A stretch of 64,000 bases of DNA from Skermania piniformis (GCF_019285775.1 NZ_CP079105.1:1860001-1924000), one strand, 5' to 3'; shown: positions 1 to 8,400, counted from the first letter of the stretch. The notes: a model not told the origin generated them from the sequence alone. Program-made: numbers and translations.

Positions 1-902
1 GTCAATCCGATATCCACCCCACCGCCCGGCGGGAGTACCCATGCCCGCGACTGTTCAACTGCCGGAACGCCGAGCGACTCGGTCCACTGAGTGAGGAGGT
101 CGACGAAAACCTGCGAGATGCTTGGGGTGCCAGCCAGATTGATCGACGCCCAGGCCGGAGTCACCGGGGCGGTGACGACCATGGCGCCGCCGCGATTGTT
201 CCTGATCTTCACCACGGCGATGTCGGAATCGTTCGGGTCCGCCCCGATGCAGACCAGCAGCGGGGCGTTCTGCTCGTCCAGGAAGACGACGTCGTCCACC
301 CAGGCCGGTGGGGGCTGCGCTTCGCAGGTGGGCGGGGCGGTCCGTTGGCCGGCGAGCGAGGTGATGAAATGCGCGGCATTGTCGACGCCGATCTCCCACC
401 ATTGCTTGCCGCTCAGGTGGTCGATCGGCGCGGTGGCGGTGCGTCGGTCCGGAGAGATCTCGGCGCGATGCAGGGTCGCAGCCGTTGGTTCGCGGTCGAG
501 GTCGGGTGTGGTGGGCAGGTCCGCGGTGTCGTCCAGCAGATACACGACCGATCCGTCCGCCAGCGGTTCGTCGAGCTGCAACCGCATGGTGATCGGGCCG
601 AGCGGTTGGCCGGTGCTGAGCTCGAGATTTGCTGCGCCGTATCCGGTTCCGTCGGGAATCGAGTCCTGGTCGACGCGGGTCACCGCGAGGTTTGCTCCGT
701 CCGGCGGAACCGTCCCGGCGGGGAACAGCGCGGACCAGGCATCGCTGATTCGTGCTGTCGACTCCGTATCGCCGGCGATGGCCACATCCGCAGTCGCACC
801 GATCGGCTGTTCCTCCCATTTCGGGGGAGTGCTGCACCCGCTGCACGCCACGGCCACGACCAGAATCGCAGCAGCTGACACTCTTCTCCACATGGCACTC
901 AT
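1..902 (-). CDS. putative lipoprotein, 3' part outside the window
   Basis: The reading frame is open from 902 down to base 1, so the C-terminus lies outside the window. The start is ATG at 902, with an AGCAGGA ribosome-binding site just upstream; a second in-frame ATG lies at 893. The N-terminus is a lipoprotein signal: Arg-Arg, a hydrophobic stretch, then Ala-Val-Ala-Cys (Cys at about residue 20 from the 902 start). The mature part is acidic and Trp/Pro-containing, with two further Cys around residues 200-225, and matches no family I recognise. An exported, lipid-anchored protein is a fair inference; function unknown. Confidence 0.7.
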   Translation of the reverse strand, partial: MSAMWRRVSAAAILVVAVACSGCSTPPKWEEQPIGATADVAIAGDTESTARISDAWSALFPAGTVPPDGANLAVTRVDQDSIPDGTGYGAANLELSTGQPLGPITMRLQLDEPLADGSVVYLLDDTADLPTTPDLDREPTAATLHRAEISPDRRTATAPIDHLSGKQWWEIGVDNAAHFITSLAGQRTAPPTCEAQPPPAWVDDVVFLDEQNAPLLVCIGADPNDSDIAVVKIRNNRGGAMVVTAPVTPAWASINLAGTPSISQVFVDLLTQWTESLGVPAVEQSRAWVLPPGGGVDIGL

Positions 903-1008
903 CCGAATCCTGCTGCCTGAGCCCGGTCCTGATCAATGGTGCCAGCTGCGTATCGGGCTGAGTAGTCGGCCGGATGGGGGACAGCCGGCCCGGCTGTCCG
1001 ACGGGGTT

Positions 1009-1123
1009 CTACAGATCGAGTGCGGCGAGCAGGCGCATCTCCAGCGAGCCCTTCCGCGCTCACGGTGTAGCCCTGTTTGACGCTGAACGTGCCGGTCTTG
1101 ACTCGTCCGGCGACGGCCAGGCC
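1009..1123 (-). pseudogene. remnant of an aldehyde dehydrogenase C-terminus
   Basis: Read on the minus strand this stretch gives GLAVAGRVKTGTFSVKQGYT, which matches GLAVAERVKTGTFGVNQGYT near the C-terminus of the intact aldehyde dehydrogenase at 1978-3363. After GYT about 21 residues are missing, and the match resumes at EGLAG before the frame breaks, ending at a TAG at 1009-1011. The piece has no start and no catalytic domain. It is the scar of a second, related dehydrogenase gene or of a partial duplication. Confidence 0.7.
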
Positions 1124-1210
1124 TCACCCGACGAGCGGTGCCGTGTTGCGCATCGATTTGAGCAGCCACGTCCTGCGCCGCAGCAGTAATGCGCCCGGAT
1201 TAGCGATAGC

Positions 1211-1440
1211 GTGGCCTATTCCTGGTGGTGGTATGCACTCGATCATTTGGTCGGTGTTGAACCGGGTGAGGTGATGCAGATGCTGGTCGCCGATCGGCGG
1301 CGATGGCTGGTCCCGATGGTGACTCCGGCAGGAACTCGGGTTCTGCGGATCGCAGGTCGGACGGTTGCCGGGACGCCGGTGGTAGCGGTTGTTCGTCATC
1401 TCGATGGTCGGGACGGGGGAGGTGGTCCGTGCCGGCGAGT
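1211..1440 (+). pseudogene. toxin-like protein of an actinobacterial two-gene toxin-antitoxin-type locus, C-terminus disrupted
   Basis: Starts at GTG 1211 and encodes a short basic protein beginning MAYSWWWYALDHLVGVEP, with a conserved VVAVVRHLDGRD block at about residues 57-68. I recognise this pattern from small actinobacterial proteins paired with a ribbon-helix-helix-like partner and often listed as toxin-antitoxin candidates. After LDGRD the frame drifts into Arg-rich nonsense, while the frame used by the downstream ORF carries the following conserved-looking stretch. The 3' end is therefore frameshifted or deleted, and the gene is probably inactive. Confidence 0.5.
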
Positions 1441-1728
1441 TGACAGGAGCTACCGATCTGGTTGCAACCGGAGAACCACCTCCAGACGAAGAACGGCTCG
1501 AGCCTGCCGACCAGCAGATCTGGGTGACGACGTCGTTTCGGATGCGCCGCGACCAACATCAGCGGGTTGCGGCGTTCGCGGCAGCGCGCGGGATCGATAA
1601 ATCGACACTGCTGCGACAGTGGATCGACATCCAGCTTGCTGCTGAGGAAGGTGCTGCGACTGAACTGATTTGGCGGGGTGATGCGTCGCGCGCTGGCCGG
1701 CCTGCCGCCGTTGAATCGTTCGGCCTAG
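1404..1728 (+). pseudogene. antitoxin-like protein, frameshifted near its C-terminus
   Basis: From an ATG at 1404 (overlapping the toxin-like frame) the frame encodes an acidic N-terminus, then IWVTTSFRMRRDQHQRVAAF and a KSTLLRQWID motif, a ribbon-helix-helix-like pattern typical of the second gene of this two-gene locus. At the GGGG run at 1675-1678 the frame is lost. The expected ending, VMRRALAGLPPLNRSA with a TAG at 1726-1728, continues in the +1 frame. A one-base deletion in the G run explains this. The partner toxin-like gene is also damaged, so the whole locus looks dead. Confidence 0.5.
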
Positions 1729-1775
1729 CGTGGCGAATCCCTCGGTGGCGATGCGATAGGGCGGCCCGCTGTGTG

Positions 1776-1976
1776 TCACGGGTTCGCCGCTCCACAGTGG
1801 CCGTCGAGCACGGTCGGCGCAGCGTATCCGGCGCCGAAGATCACGCGTCCGCCGGAGAGCCGATCGAGCGCGCTCACCTCCCGGGCCAGCTTGGCGACGT
1901 GACGTCGAGGCACTGAGGTGACAAGCGTGCCGAGGCGAACACGTTCGGTCGCCAGGGCCATCGCCGTCAACGCATC
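1776..1976 (-). pseudogene. fragment of a luciferase-like (LLM class) flavin-dependent oxidoreductase
   Basis: The minus-strand frame from 1976 reads DALTAMALATERVRLGTLVT and then ARE-x5-DRLSGGRVIFGAG. This is the conserved segment of F420- or FMN-dependent luciferase-like oxidoreductases, where RLG-T-V begins a barrel strand and LDRLSGGR follows. Only about 50 of roughly 300 residues remain. The similarity begins two bases downstream of the stop codon of the aldehyde dehydrogenase, which points to a deletion junction. It lies in the middle of a decayed 1-kb stretch. Confidence 0.65.
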
Positions 1977-1977
1977 G

Positions 1978-3363
1978 CTACGCCTTTGCCACCGCGATCG
2001 ACTTGGTCTCCAGATAGCCGGCTAGCCCCTCCGGGCCCAGTTCCCGGCCGTAGCCGCTGCACTTGACTCCGCCGAAGGGAGCGATCGGGTCCATGGTGTA
2101 GCCCTGGTTGACGCCGAAGGTTCCGGTTTTCACTCGTTCGGCGACGGCTAGGCCCCGGTCGGTGTCGGCGGTGAATACCGAGCCGGCGAGGCCGTAGTCG
2201 GAGTCTGCGGCCAGCGCCACCGCCTCGTCCTCGGTGCGGTAGCTGATCACGGTCAGCACCGGGCCGAAGATTTCCTCGCGGGCGATCCGCATCGCGTTGC
2301 TCGCCCCGGCGAACAGGGTGGGCCGGACGAACCAGCCACGGTCGACGCCGGCCGGCAGGTCGGTGCCGCCGGTGACCAGCCGGGCCCCCTCGTCCTGACC
2401 GGTGCGGATGTAGTCGAGCACCCGTTGTTGTTGGCGGCGACTCACCAAGGGGCCCATCTGGGTTGCCGGATCGGTCGGGTCGCCGACGACGATGCCGGCC
2501 AGCTCGGCAGCGAGCGCGTCGACGAACTCGGCCTCGCGGGCTTCGGGCACCAGCACCCGGGTCAGCGCGTTGCAGATCTGCCCGCTGTTGGACAGACTCG
2601 CCGAGCGCACCGCGGCCGCAACAGCTTCCGGGGCGGCGTCGTCGAGCACGATCGCGGCCGACTTGCCGCCCAGTTCCAGGCTCACCTTCGTCAGGTTCGG
2701 CGCGCAGGCGGTGGCCACCGCCTTGCCCACCGCGGTCGAGCCGGTGAACGACACCTTGTCCACACCCGGGTGGCCGACCAACTGCGCACCGGTCGCGGCG
2801 TCGCCGGGCAGGATCGAGACCACCCCGGGCGGCAGCCCGATCTCGTCGAGCAACTCGCCCAGCAGCAGCGCGTCCAACGACGTCTCCGCGGCGGGTTTGA
2901 CGACCACCGAGCAGCCGGCCAGCAACGCCGGCACCAGCTTGGTGACGGTGAGGAACTGCGGCATGTTCCACGGCACCACCGCGGCGACCACGCCGACCGG
3001 CTCGTGCCGCACCAGGACGTCGGCGCCGAAGAAGCCGGTGCGGGTCTGCTGCCACTCGAAGCGTTCGGCGAGGTCGCAGAACGCCGAGATCATCATCGCC
3101 GGCAGGCCGACCTGCGCGCGTTGGGCGAAGCTGGTCGGCGCGCCGATCTCGGCGGTGATCAGCTCCGCGAGTTCCGCCCGCCGGGCGCCGTAGCGTTCGG
3201 CGAGCCGCCGGACCACGGCGATCCGTTCGTCCGGGGACATCCGTGGCCACGGCCCGGCGTCCGCGGCGGCGCGCGCCGCAGCGACTGCCTGGTCGACGTC
3301 GTCCGGGCCGGCGGCGGCGACCTCGTCCAGTCGCTGCTCGGTGTGCGGCGAGATCAGTTCCAT
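1978..3363 (-). CDS. aldehyde dehydrogenase family protein
   Basis: NAD(P)+-dependent aldehyde dehydrogenase of 461 residues that should oxidise an aldehyde to a carboxylic acid. The conserved VSFTGST cofactor loop, the LELGGKS motif with the general-base Glu (about residue 231) and the SNSGQICNA motif with the catalytic Cys (about residue 265) are all present. The C-terminal PFGGVKCSGYGRELG motif is intact. The protein starts at MELISPHTE and so lacks the usual 20-odd N-terminal residues; the frame upstream is closed by a TGA nine codons earlier. It is the last gene of the amidohydrolase-AveC-NorQ-NorD operon, 27 bp after norD, and probably acts on an aldehyde made by that pathway. Confidence 0.9.
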   Translation of the reverse strand: MELISPHTEQRLDEVAAAGPDDVDQAVAAARAAADAGPWPRMSPDERIAVVRRLAERYGARRAELAELITAEIGAPTSFAQRAQVGLPAMMISAFCDLAERFEWQQTRTGFFGADVLVRHEPVGVVAAVVPWNMPQFLTVTKLVPALLAGCSVVVKPAAETSLDALLLGELLDEIGLPPGVVSILPGDAATGAQLVGHPGVDKVSFTGSTAVGKAVATACAPNLTKVSLELGGKSAAIVLDDAAPEAVAAAVRSASLSNSGQICNALTRVLVPEAREAEFVDALAAELAGIVVGDPTDPATQMGPLVSRRQQQRVLDYIRTGQDEGARLVTGGTDLPAGVDRGWFVRPTLFAGASNAMRIAREEIFGPVLTVISYRTEDEAVALAADSDYGLAGSVFTADTDRGLAVAERVKTGTFGVNQGYTMDPIAPFGGVKCSGYGRELGPEGLAGYLETKSIAVAKA

Positions 3364-3390
3364 CGGTGCGATGTTCGCTTTCTTGTCGGT

Positions 3391-5079
3391 TCAGGAACGG
3401 CTCGGGGTCGGCCGGGGCGCGGCCAGCTCACGCAACGCGGCCAGAAACAGCTCGTCCATCCGCGGGCTCAGGTCCGCCAGGGCGGTTGCGCGGGCCAGGC
3501 CGGTGGCGCCGAAGGTGCGTTCCAGCGCGTCGGTCGGGGTGGTCGCGCTGATCGCCAGGCACAGGGTGGCGATCCCGTCCGCGCGCACCTCTTCCAGCGC
3601 CTTGCAGGTATCCGCTTCGGCGTAGCCGGCCTCGTACCCGTCGTCGTACGGGTGGCCGTCCGACAGCACCAGCAGCAGCCGGTTCGGCGTGCCGGCCTCG
3701 GCCGCGAGGATCGCTGCCGCACCCCGGATTCCGGCGCCGAGCCGGGTGTAGCCGGACGGTTGCAGCTGATTGAGTCGGGCTCGGTGCAGGGCGCCGAACC
3801 GTTGCCCGAAGCTCTTGATCGCCGGCAGGTGCACGGCGTGCCGGCCCTGCGAACGGAACGCGTAGACCGCGACCCGGTCCCCGAGCTCCTCCAACGTGAC
3901 CGCGAGGGTGGCGGCGGCCCGGCGCTGATGGTCGTGCACCGCCAGGCCCGCGGGATCGGTGTCGGTGGCCGAACCGGAGGCATCGACCAGGATCAGCACG
4001 CCGAGGTTGCGTTCCAGATTGCGCCGGTCGATGTAGACGTGCTCCGGCGGCGACCAGCCGGACCGGAGATCGACGTGCAGGTCGACCAGCGCCTCCAGGT
4101 CCAGATCGGTGCCGTCGGAGCGGGCGCGTAACCGGCGCGGGCCGAGCCCGACCCGGGACAGCCGCCGGCGCAGCACGTCGTCGTGCTCGACAGCCGCGGC
4201 GGAGACGTCGGCCGCCGCGGTCGAGGGAAAGTCGATCACCCGACACCAGTTCGGCCGGTACCGCTGGTTATGCCGGTCCCACTCCGGATAGAGCGCGCCG
4301 CCGACCCCGACGGTCGCGCCCGGCCGATCGGTGTCGGTAAACCGGATCGGCGTCGCCATCGGCCGGGCGTCCGCGCCGACCTTCTCCACTCGGCGCACCG
4401 CGCGCACCGTCAGTTCGCCGCCCGCACCGGTATCGCCGGGGGAACGCGAGTTGCCGAAGATCTTCCGCAGGAAGTCCGACATCAGCTGCGAGTTCAGCAC
4501 CGGGTTCTCGAACAGCTTGAGAATCTTGCTGTCCTCCATCCGGTCGCCGGCTTCGTCCTCGTCCTCGGACTCCGGCAGGTCGACCAGGTCGAACTCCAGC
4601 CGCAGATCCTGCTGCGTGGCCTTGCCCGCGGCCTTGACCGACGACAGGATGCGAGAAGGGCGGATGACCCCGAACCACTCCGGCGGTTCGGGCACCGCAG
4701 CCCGGCCGCGGGCCAGCTCCAGCGACGCTTCGGCGGTATCGGTGCCCGGCGCCACGTCGAGATCGAGGGTCGCGATGATCGGTACCCGGTCGGCGAGCAC
4801 GCCCAACGCGCGCGGACCCTCGACGGCGAGATAGCGCCGGGCCAGACCGCGACGAGCTCGTAGCCCGCGTACCAGCGGTTCCCGGAGGCTGCCGGCGCCG
4901 ATCAACGCACTCTGCACCAGGACTTCGCGGCGCTGCCGGTCCGGGGAGGCGCCGGCCGAGACGAAGACGATCCGGCCGTTCGTATACGCGGCCTCGCCCG
5001 GCGGTGCGGCGGCGACGGCGACCGACCGGCCGGCGACCGCCGAGGCGAGCAGCCGGAACCGGTCCGGATCGGCGTTCAT
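3391..5079 (-). CDS. NorD/CbbO-type VWA domain protein
   Basis: 562-residue cytoplasmic protein with a C-terminal von Willebrand A domain. The MIDAS metal site reads LVDASGS at about residue 375, and a later L-V-L-S-D-G-H-P segment completes the fold. Proteins of this family (NorD, CbbO) work with a MoxR-type AAA+ ATPase of the NorQ/CbbQ family to activate metalloenzymes. The start chosen is ATG at 5079, which overlaps the stop of the ATPase gene by 4 nt; the open frame extends further upstream but only as a shadow of that gene. No nitric oxide reductase or RuBisCO gene is nearby, so the client is unknown. Confidence 0.85.
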   Translation of the reverse strand: MNADPDRFRLLASAVAGRSVAVAAAPPGEAAYTNGRIVFVSAGASPDRQRREVLVQSALIGAGSLREPLVRGLRARRGLARRYLAVEGPRALGVLADRVPIIATLDLDVAPGTDTAEASLELARGRAAVPEPPEWFGVIRPSRILSSVKAAGKATQQDLRLEFDLVDLPESEDEDEAGDRMEDSKILKLFENPVLNSQLMSDFLRKIFGNSRSPGDTGAGGELTVRAVRRVEKVGADARPMATPIRFTDTDRPGATVGVGGALYPEWDRHNQRYRPNWCRVIDFPSTAAADVSAAAVEHDDVLRRRLSRVGLGPRRLRARSDGTDLDLEALVDLHVDLRSGWSPPEHVYIDRRNLERNLGVLILVDASGSATDTDPAGLAVHDHQRRAAATLAVTLEELGDRVAVYAFRSQGRHAVHLPAIKSFGQRFGALHRARLNQLQPSGYTRLGAGIRGAAAILAAEAGTPNRLLLVLSDGHPYDDGYEAGYAEADTCKALEEVRADGIATLCLAISATTPTDALERTFGATGLARATALADLSPRMDELFLAALRELAAPRPTPSRS

Positions 5080-5900
5080 CGCCGGGGCAGTACCGCGTCG
5101 ACGAGTTCGCCGAGCGCGCGCACGACCTCGTCGTCGTCGGAGAGCACCTCGACGACGGCCGACTGCACGGCGGTCCGCAGGTCGAGTCCGGCGGCCACCA
5201 GGCTGCCGGCCAGGATCAACATCCGGGTCGAGGACACCTCGCCCAGTGGGGACCCGTCCAGATTCCGGATCGCCCGCCCGAGGCCGACCAACGACCGGGC
5301 GGTCGCGGTGTCGATCCCGGCTTCGTGCGCGACGATCTCGGTTTCGGCGTCCGCGCCCGGGAAATCCAGCGTGATCGCCACGAAGCGCTGCCGGGTCGAC
5401 TCCTTCAGATTCTTCAGGATGCTCTGATACCCGGGGTTGTACGAGATCACCAGTTGGAATCCCGGTGCCGCGTGCAGGATCGTGCCGAGCCGGTCGAGCG
5501 GCAGTTCCCGGCGATGATCGGCGAGCGGATGGATGACCACCGTGGTGTCCTGGCGCGCTTCCACGATCTCGTCCAGGTAGCAGATCGCTCCCGCACGGAC
5601 GGCGCGGGTCAACGGGCCGTCGACCCACACCGTCTCGCCCCCTTTGAGCAGGAACCGACCGACCAGATCGGCCGAGGTCATGTCCTCGTGTCCGGCGACG
5701 GTGATCAGCTCTCGGCCGAGCCGATGCGCCATCGTCTCGACGAAGCGGGTCTTGCCGCAGCCGGTCGGCCCCTTGAGCAGCACCGGAGTGCCACGTCGGG
5801 CGGCCGCGGTGAACACCTCGACTTCGTTGCCGGCCGCTCGGTAGAACGGGTCGAGCACCGAGGCGCCGGCAGCATCGGGCGAGCGATCCGCGATCAGCAT
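5076..5900 (-). CDS. NorQ/CbbQ-family AAA+ ATPase (MoxR clade)
   Basis: 274-residue ATPase. Walker A GPTGCGKT lies at residues 44-51 and Walker B AICYLDEIVEAR at about 106-117; the STRQRF sequence near 168 holds the arginine-finger region. NorQ and CbbQ ATPases form rings that, with a VWA partner, remodel an enzyme or aid metal insertion. The partner is encoded immediately downstream with a 4-nt overlap, and the AveC-like gene ends 1 nt before this start. A GGAGA ribosome-binding site sits inside the end of that gene. The target is likely an enzyme of the same operon, which is inference. Confidence 0.9.
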   Translation of the reverse strand: MLIADRSPDAAGASVLDPFYRAAGNEVEVFTAAARRGTPVLLKGPTGCGKTRFVETMAHRLGRELITVAGHEDMTSADLVGRFLLKGGETVWVDGPLTRAVRAGAICYLDEIVEARQDTTVVIHPLADHRRELPLDRLGTILHAAPGFQLVISYNPGYQSILKNLKESTRQRFVAITLDFPGADAETEIVAHEAGIDTATARSLVGLGRAIRNLDGSPLGEVSSTRMLILAGSLVAAGLDLRTAVQSAVVEVLSDDDEVVRALGELVDAVLPRR

Positions 5901-5901
5901 G

Positions 5902-7071
5902 TCATTCTCCCTGTCGGAGCGGCACCGCGTCGGGCACCTGGGCCCCGTCCGGCATGATCAGCTTGCCGTTCAGATCGATATAGCCGGATTCCCGGCTCGG
6001 CATCGGCAGGTTCGGATCCGGGCACGGCACATCGGTGCCCTCGCCGCAGATGCCGTTGACGAAGTACGAGCGCTCCATCACGTCGGCCGGCCACGGGTCG
6101 GCGTGCATCGCGAACCACTGCACCGGGACGTTGTACAGCAGGAAGAAGCACGCGCTGACCGCGCCGAAGATGGCCAGGAACCGGGTGAACTGTTGGGTGG
6201 CGAACCCACCGCGCACGCTGTCCAGGCCGCGCTCGACCACGGTCCGGCCGCGATCGTCGGTGAAGAAGCGCAGGCTGCACAGCGCCGTCTGCACGCCGCC
6301 CCACAGGACGCCCTCGTAGATCGGCCACTGGTAGTAGGTGCCGGCGTTGAACGAGACAGCCTGGATGGCGCCGGGGTAGGTGTAGAGACCCATCGGCAGC
6401 AGGATGAGGGCTTCCATCACGAAGTCGAAGACGAAGACGATCGCGAACGTGATCATGATCAGTCGCAGATTGCTCAACGACGGCCAGCGCGACTTGATCT
6501 TTCGCATCACCCAACAGCCGAGGATGGTGATCACGAGTACGCCGGCGGTATAGCCGGGCAGGTTGGTCAGGACGGGTTCGGGCACCATCGCACCGGGCTT
6601 GTCCGGGGAGACCCAGCCGGGAATGTAGGGTGTCCAGGCGCCGCGGTTGAACAGCCAGCTGTTGTACGTGCACCAGGTGTTGAAGTAGTTCAGGATCGGG
6701 TCCTGGAACGACATCAGGCCCATCGACAGCAACAACATGCCGTCGAGGGTGATCCGCCGTTCCCGTACCCACGGCCGGATGAGGAACCACCAGATCGCGA
6801 TCGGCAGGCCGACACACACCACGACCGCATTCGCGATCAGCGGGATCTTCATGTAAAGCGGTGGCTCGCTCGGTCCGGTCGGCACGCGTTCGAAATAGGG
6901 GCCGGTGACCCACCGGGTCCAGACATACAGCTCGAGCAACAGGACGGCTGCGCCGACGACCGCCCAGACGCGTACTCGGCTGGATGGCTGGGCCGGTGGA
7001 TCACCGATCGTCGCGGTGCTGGTCCGAGAGTCGGTGATCGTGGTCCCACTCTTCCTCGGTCGGTCGCTCAT
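5902..7071 (-). CDS. AveC-family (spirocyclase-like) integral membrane protein
   Basis: 389-residue membrane protein with about seven hydrophobic segments (roughly residues 33-50, 75-95, 115-130, 165-190, 205-225, 250-270 and 300-320) separated by Trp-, Tyr- and Pro-rich loops. The overall pattern, including the FQDPILNYFN and PGAIQ motifs, fits the AveC family, whose founding member takes part in spiroketal formation in avermectin biosynthesis. Relatives in mycolic-acid actinomycetes occur in catabolic clusters and have no proven activity. It overlaps the upstream amidohydrolase by 4 nt and precedes norQ by 1 nt, so the three are translated together. Confidence 0.8.
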   Translation of the reverse strand: MSDRPRKSGTTITDSRTSTATIGDPPAQPSSRVRVWAVVGAAVLLLELYVWTRWVTGPYFERVPTGPSEPPLYMKIPLIANAVVVCVGLPIAIWWFLIRPWVRERRITLDGMLLLSMGLMSFQDPILNYFNTWCTYNSWLFNRGAWTPYIPGWVSPDKPGAMVPEPVLTNLPGYTAGVLVITILGCWVMRKIKSRWPSLSNLRLIMITFAIVFVFDFVMEALILLPMGLYTYPGAIQAVSFNAGTYYQWPIYEGVLWGGVQTALCSLRFFTDDRGRTVVERGLDSVRGGFATQQFTRFLAIFGAVSACFFLLYNVPVQWFAMHADPWPADVMERSYFVNGICGEGTDVPCPDPNLPMPSRESGYIDLNGKLIMPDGAQVPDAVPLRQGE

Positions 7072-8333
7072 CGGGTGGCTCCTGCCCGTTCGGTGTAGGC
7101 GGCTGCGTACTCGGCCCGCGAACGGGTGGAGATATCGACATCGGTCGCGGTGGCGCGGAGCGCGCCGACCGTGGCCCGCTCACGCGGGATCGTGGTGAAC
7201 GGGTCCCAGCCGAAGTGCCGGCAGGCGTTCTCCCAGGTGATCTGGTGGATATCGGAATCCGATGCCCCGGCGGCGTCGAGCTCCTCCAGGACGAACTCGG
7301 GTGCGTTCGGCCAGATCGAGTCCGAGTGCGGGTAGTCGCACTCCCAGGCGATGTTGTCGATGCCGATATCGTGCCGGAACTTCAGCGCGGTCCGATCGGT
7401 GACGTAGCAGGCGAGCACATGTTCGCGGAACACCTCGCTGGGCAACTTTCCGCCGAAGTCCCGGCGCAGCCAGCGCTGATTGGTGTAGTGGCGATCGGAG
7501 CGGTCGAGGAAGAACGGAATCCAGCCGACGCCGCCCTCCGACAGCGAGATCTTCAGGCCGGGATAACGGCGGAAAGCGGGACCCCACAACAGGTCCTGCG
7601 CGGCGATCAGCGAGATACTGGGCGCGAGCACCATCAGATTGTCGATCGGGGCGTCCGGGGCCAGCCGCAGTACCCCGAAGCCCTGACCGATATGCAGATT
7701 CATCACCGTGTCGTGATGTTGCAGCGCCTCGAACACCGGTGCCCAGTATTCGATGTCGTGGTAGCTGGGCAGGCCGTCGATGTGCGGTAGCTCCGGCATG
7801 GTGACCGAGCGGCAGCCGCGGCCGGCGAGGCGTTCGATCTCGGCGACCGCGAGTTGCGGGTCCCACATCGGCAGAATGCCGATCGGGATGAACCGACCCG
7901 GATACGCGCCCGCCCATTCGTCGATGTGCCAGTCGTTGTACGCCGAGATCATCGCGACGGTGATCTCGTCCTGCCCACCGCGACTGAGGTGCCCGGCACT
8001 GAATCCGGTGAAGGTGGGGAAGCACATCGAGGTGAGCACGCCGTTGACGTCCATATCGCGCACTCGTTCGTGCACGTCGTATACGGCGGGGCGCATCTCG
8101 GCGTATCCGGCCGGGTCGCGGCCCCATTCCTCGGCGGGCCAGGTGACCACCGCATTCAGCCCGGCGACCCCGGTCGGTCGATCCCGGTATATCCATTGAT
8201 CGACGCCGTTCTCGCCGACGACCACCTTGGGTGCGTACTCGGCCCACTTGGCCGGCACATGCCGGTCGAACATGTCGAGCGGTTCGACCACGTGGTCGTC
8301 GATGCTCACCAGGATCAGATCGTCGGGCTTCAC
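7068..8333 (-). CDS. amidohydrolase_2 family metal-dependent hydrolase
   Basis: 421-residue TIM-barrel hydrolase of the ACMSD/amidohydrolase_2 type. The N-terminal metal motif is SIDDHVVEP (Asp-Asp-His instead of His-x-His). Further likely ligands are the His of MNLHIGQG and the Asp of WECDYPHSD. Members hydrolyse C-N or C-C bonds or decarboxylate. The start is GTG at 8333 with a GAGGAG site in front. It opens the five-gene operon with AveC, NorQ, NorD and aldehyde dehydrogenase, and its upstream region carries GAGAAT operator-like repeats. A second amidohydrolase of the same superfamily lies at 9988-11184. Confidence 0.85.
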   Translation of the reverse strand: MKPDDLILVSIDDHVVEPLDMFDRHVPAKWAEYAPKVVVGENGVDQWIYRDRPTGVAGLNAVVTWPAEEWGRDPAGYAEMRPAVYDVHERVRDMDVNGVLTSMCFPTFTGFSAGHLSRGGQDEITVAMISAYNDWHIDEWAGAYPGRFIPIGILPMWDPQLAVAEIERLAGRGCRSVTMPELPHIDGLPSYHDIEYWAPVFEALQHHDTVMNLHIGQGFGVLRLAPDAPIDNLMVLAPSISLIAAQDLLWGPAFRRYPGLKISLSEGGVGWIPFFLDRSDRHYTNQRWLRRDFGGKLPSEVFREHVLACYVTDRTALKFRHDIGIDNIAWECDYPHSDSIWPNAPEFVLEELDAAGASDSDIHQITWENACRHFGWDPFTTIPRERATVGALRATATDVDISTRSRAEYAAAYTERAGATR

Positions 8334-8400
8334 GGGACTCCTCGCTCCGGTGGCCGCGTGGTGCGGGCTGGATCGGCAAGAGAGGTTCGATCTCTAGGGT

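Noticed and set aside
91-1080. 329-codon plus-strand open frame at the left edge
   Set aside because: The opposite strand encodes a well-formed lipoprotein with ribosome-binding site and lipobox; the plus-strand frame is its shadow.
903-1977. Insertion sequence or prophage remnant as the cause of the decayed region
   Set aside because: No transposase or integrase residues, terminal repeats or attachment-site duplication could be seen; the pieces are metabolic and toxin-antitoxin-like genes.
2425-4131. 568-codon plus-strand open frame opposite the dehydrogenase and NorD-like genes
   Set aside because: Composition is His/Arg/Gly-rich antisense shadow, and it spans two clear genes on the other strand.
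5080-5628. Open frame extending the NorD-like gene upstream by 183 codons
   Set aside because: It is Arg/Pro-rich, lies opposite in frame to the intact NorQ gene and has no homology-like motifs; the ATG at 5079 overlaps the NorQ stop as expected in an operon.
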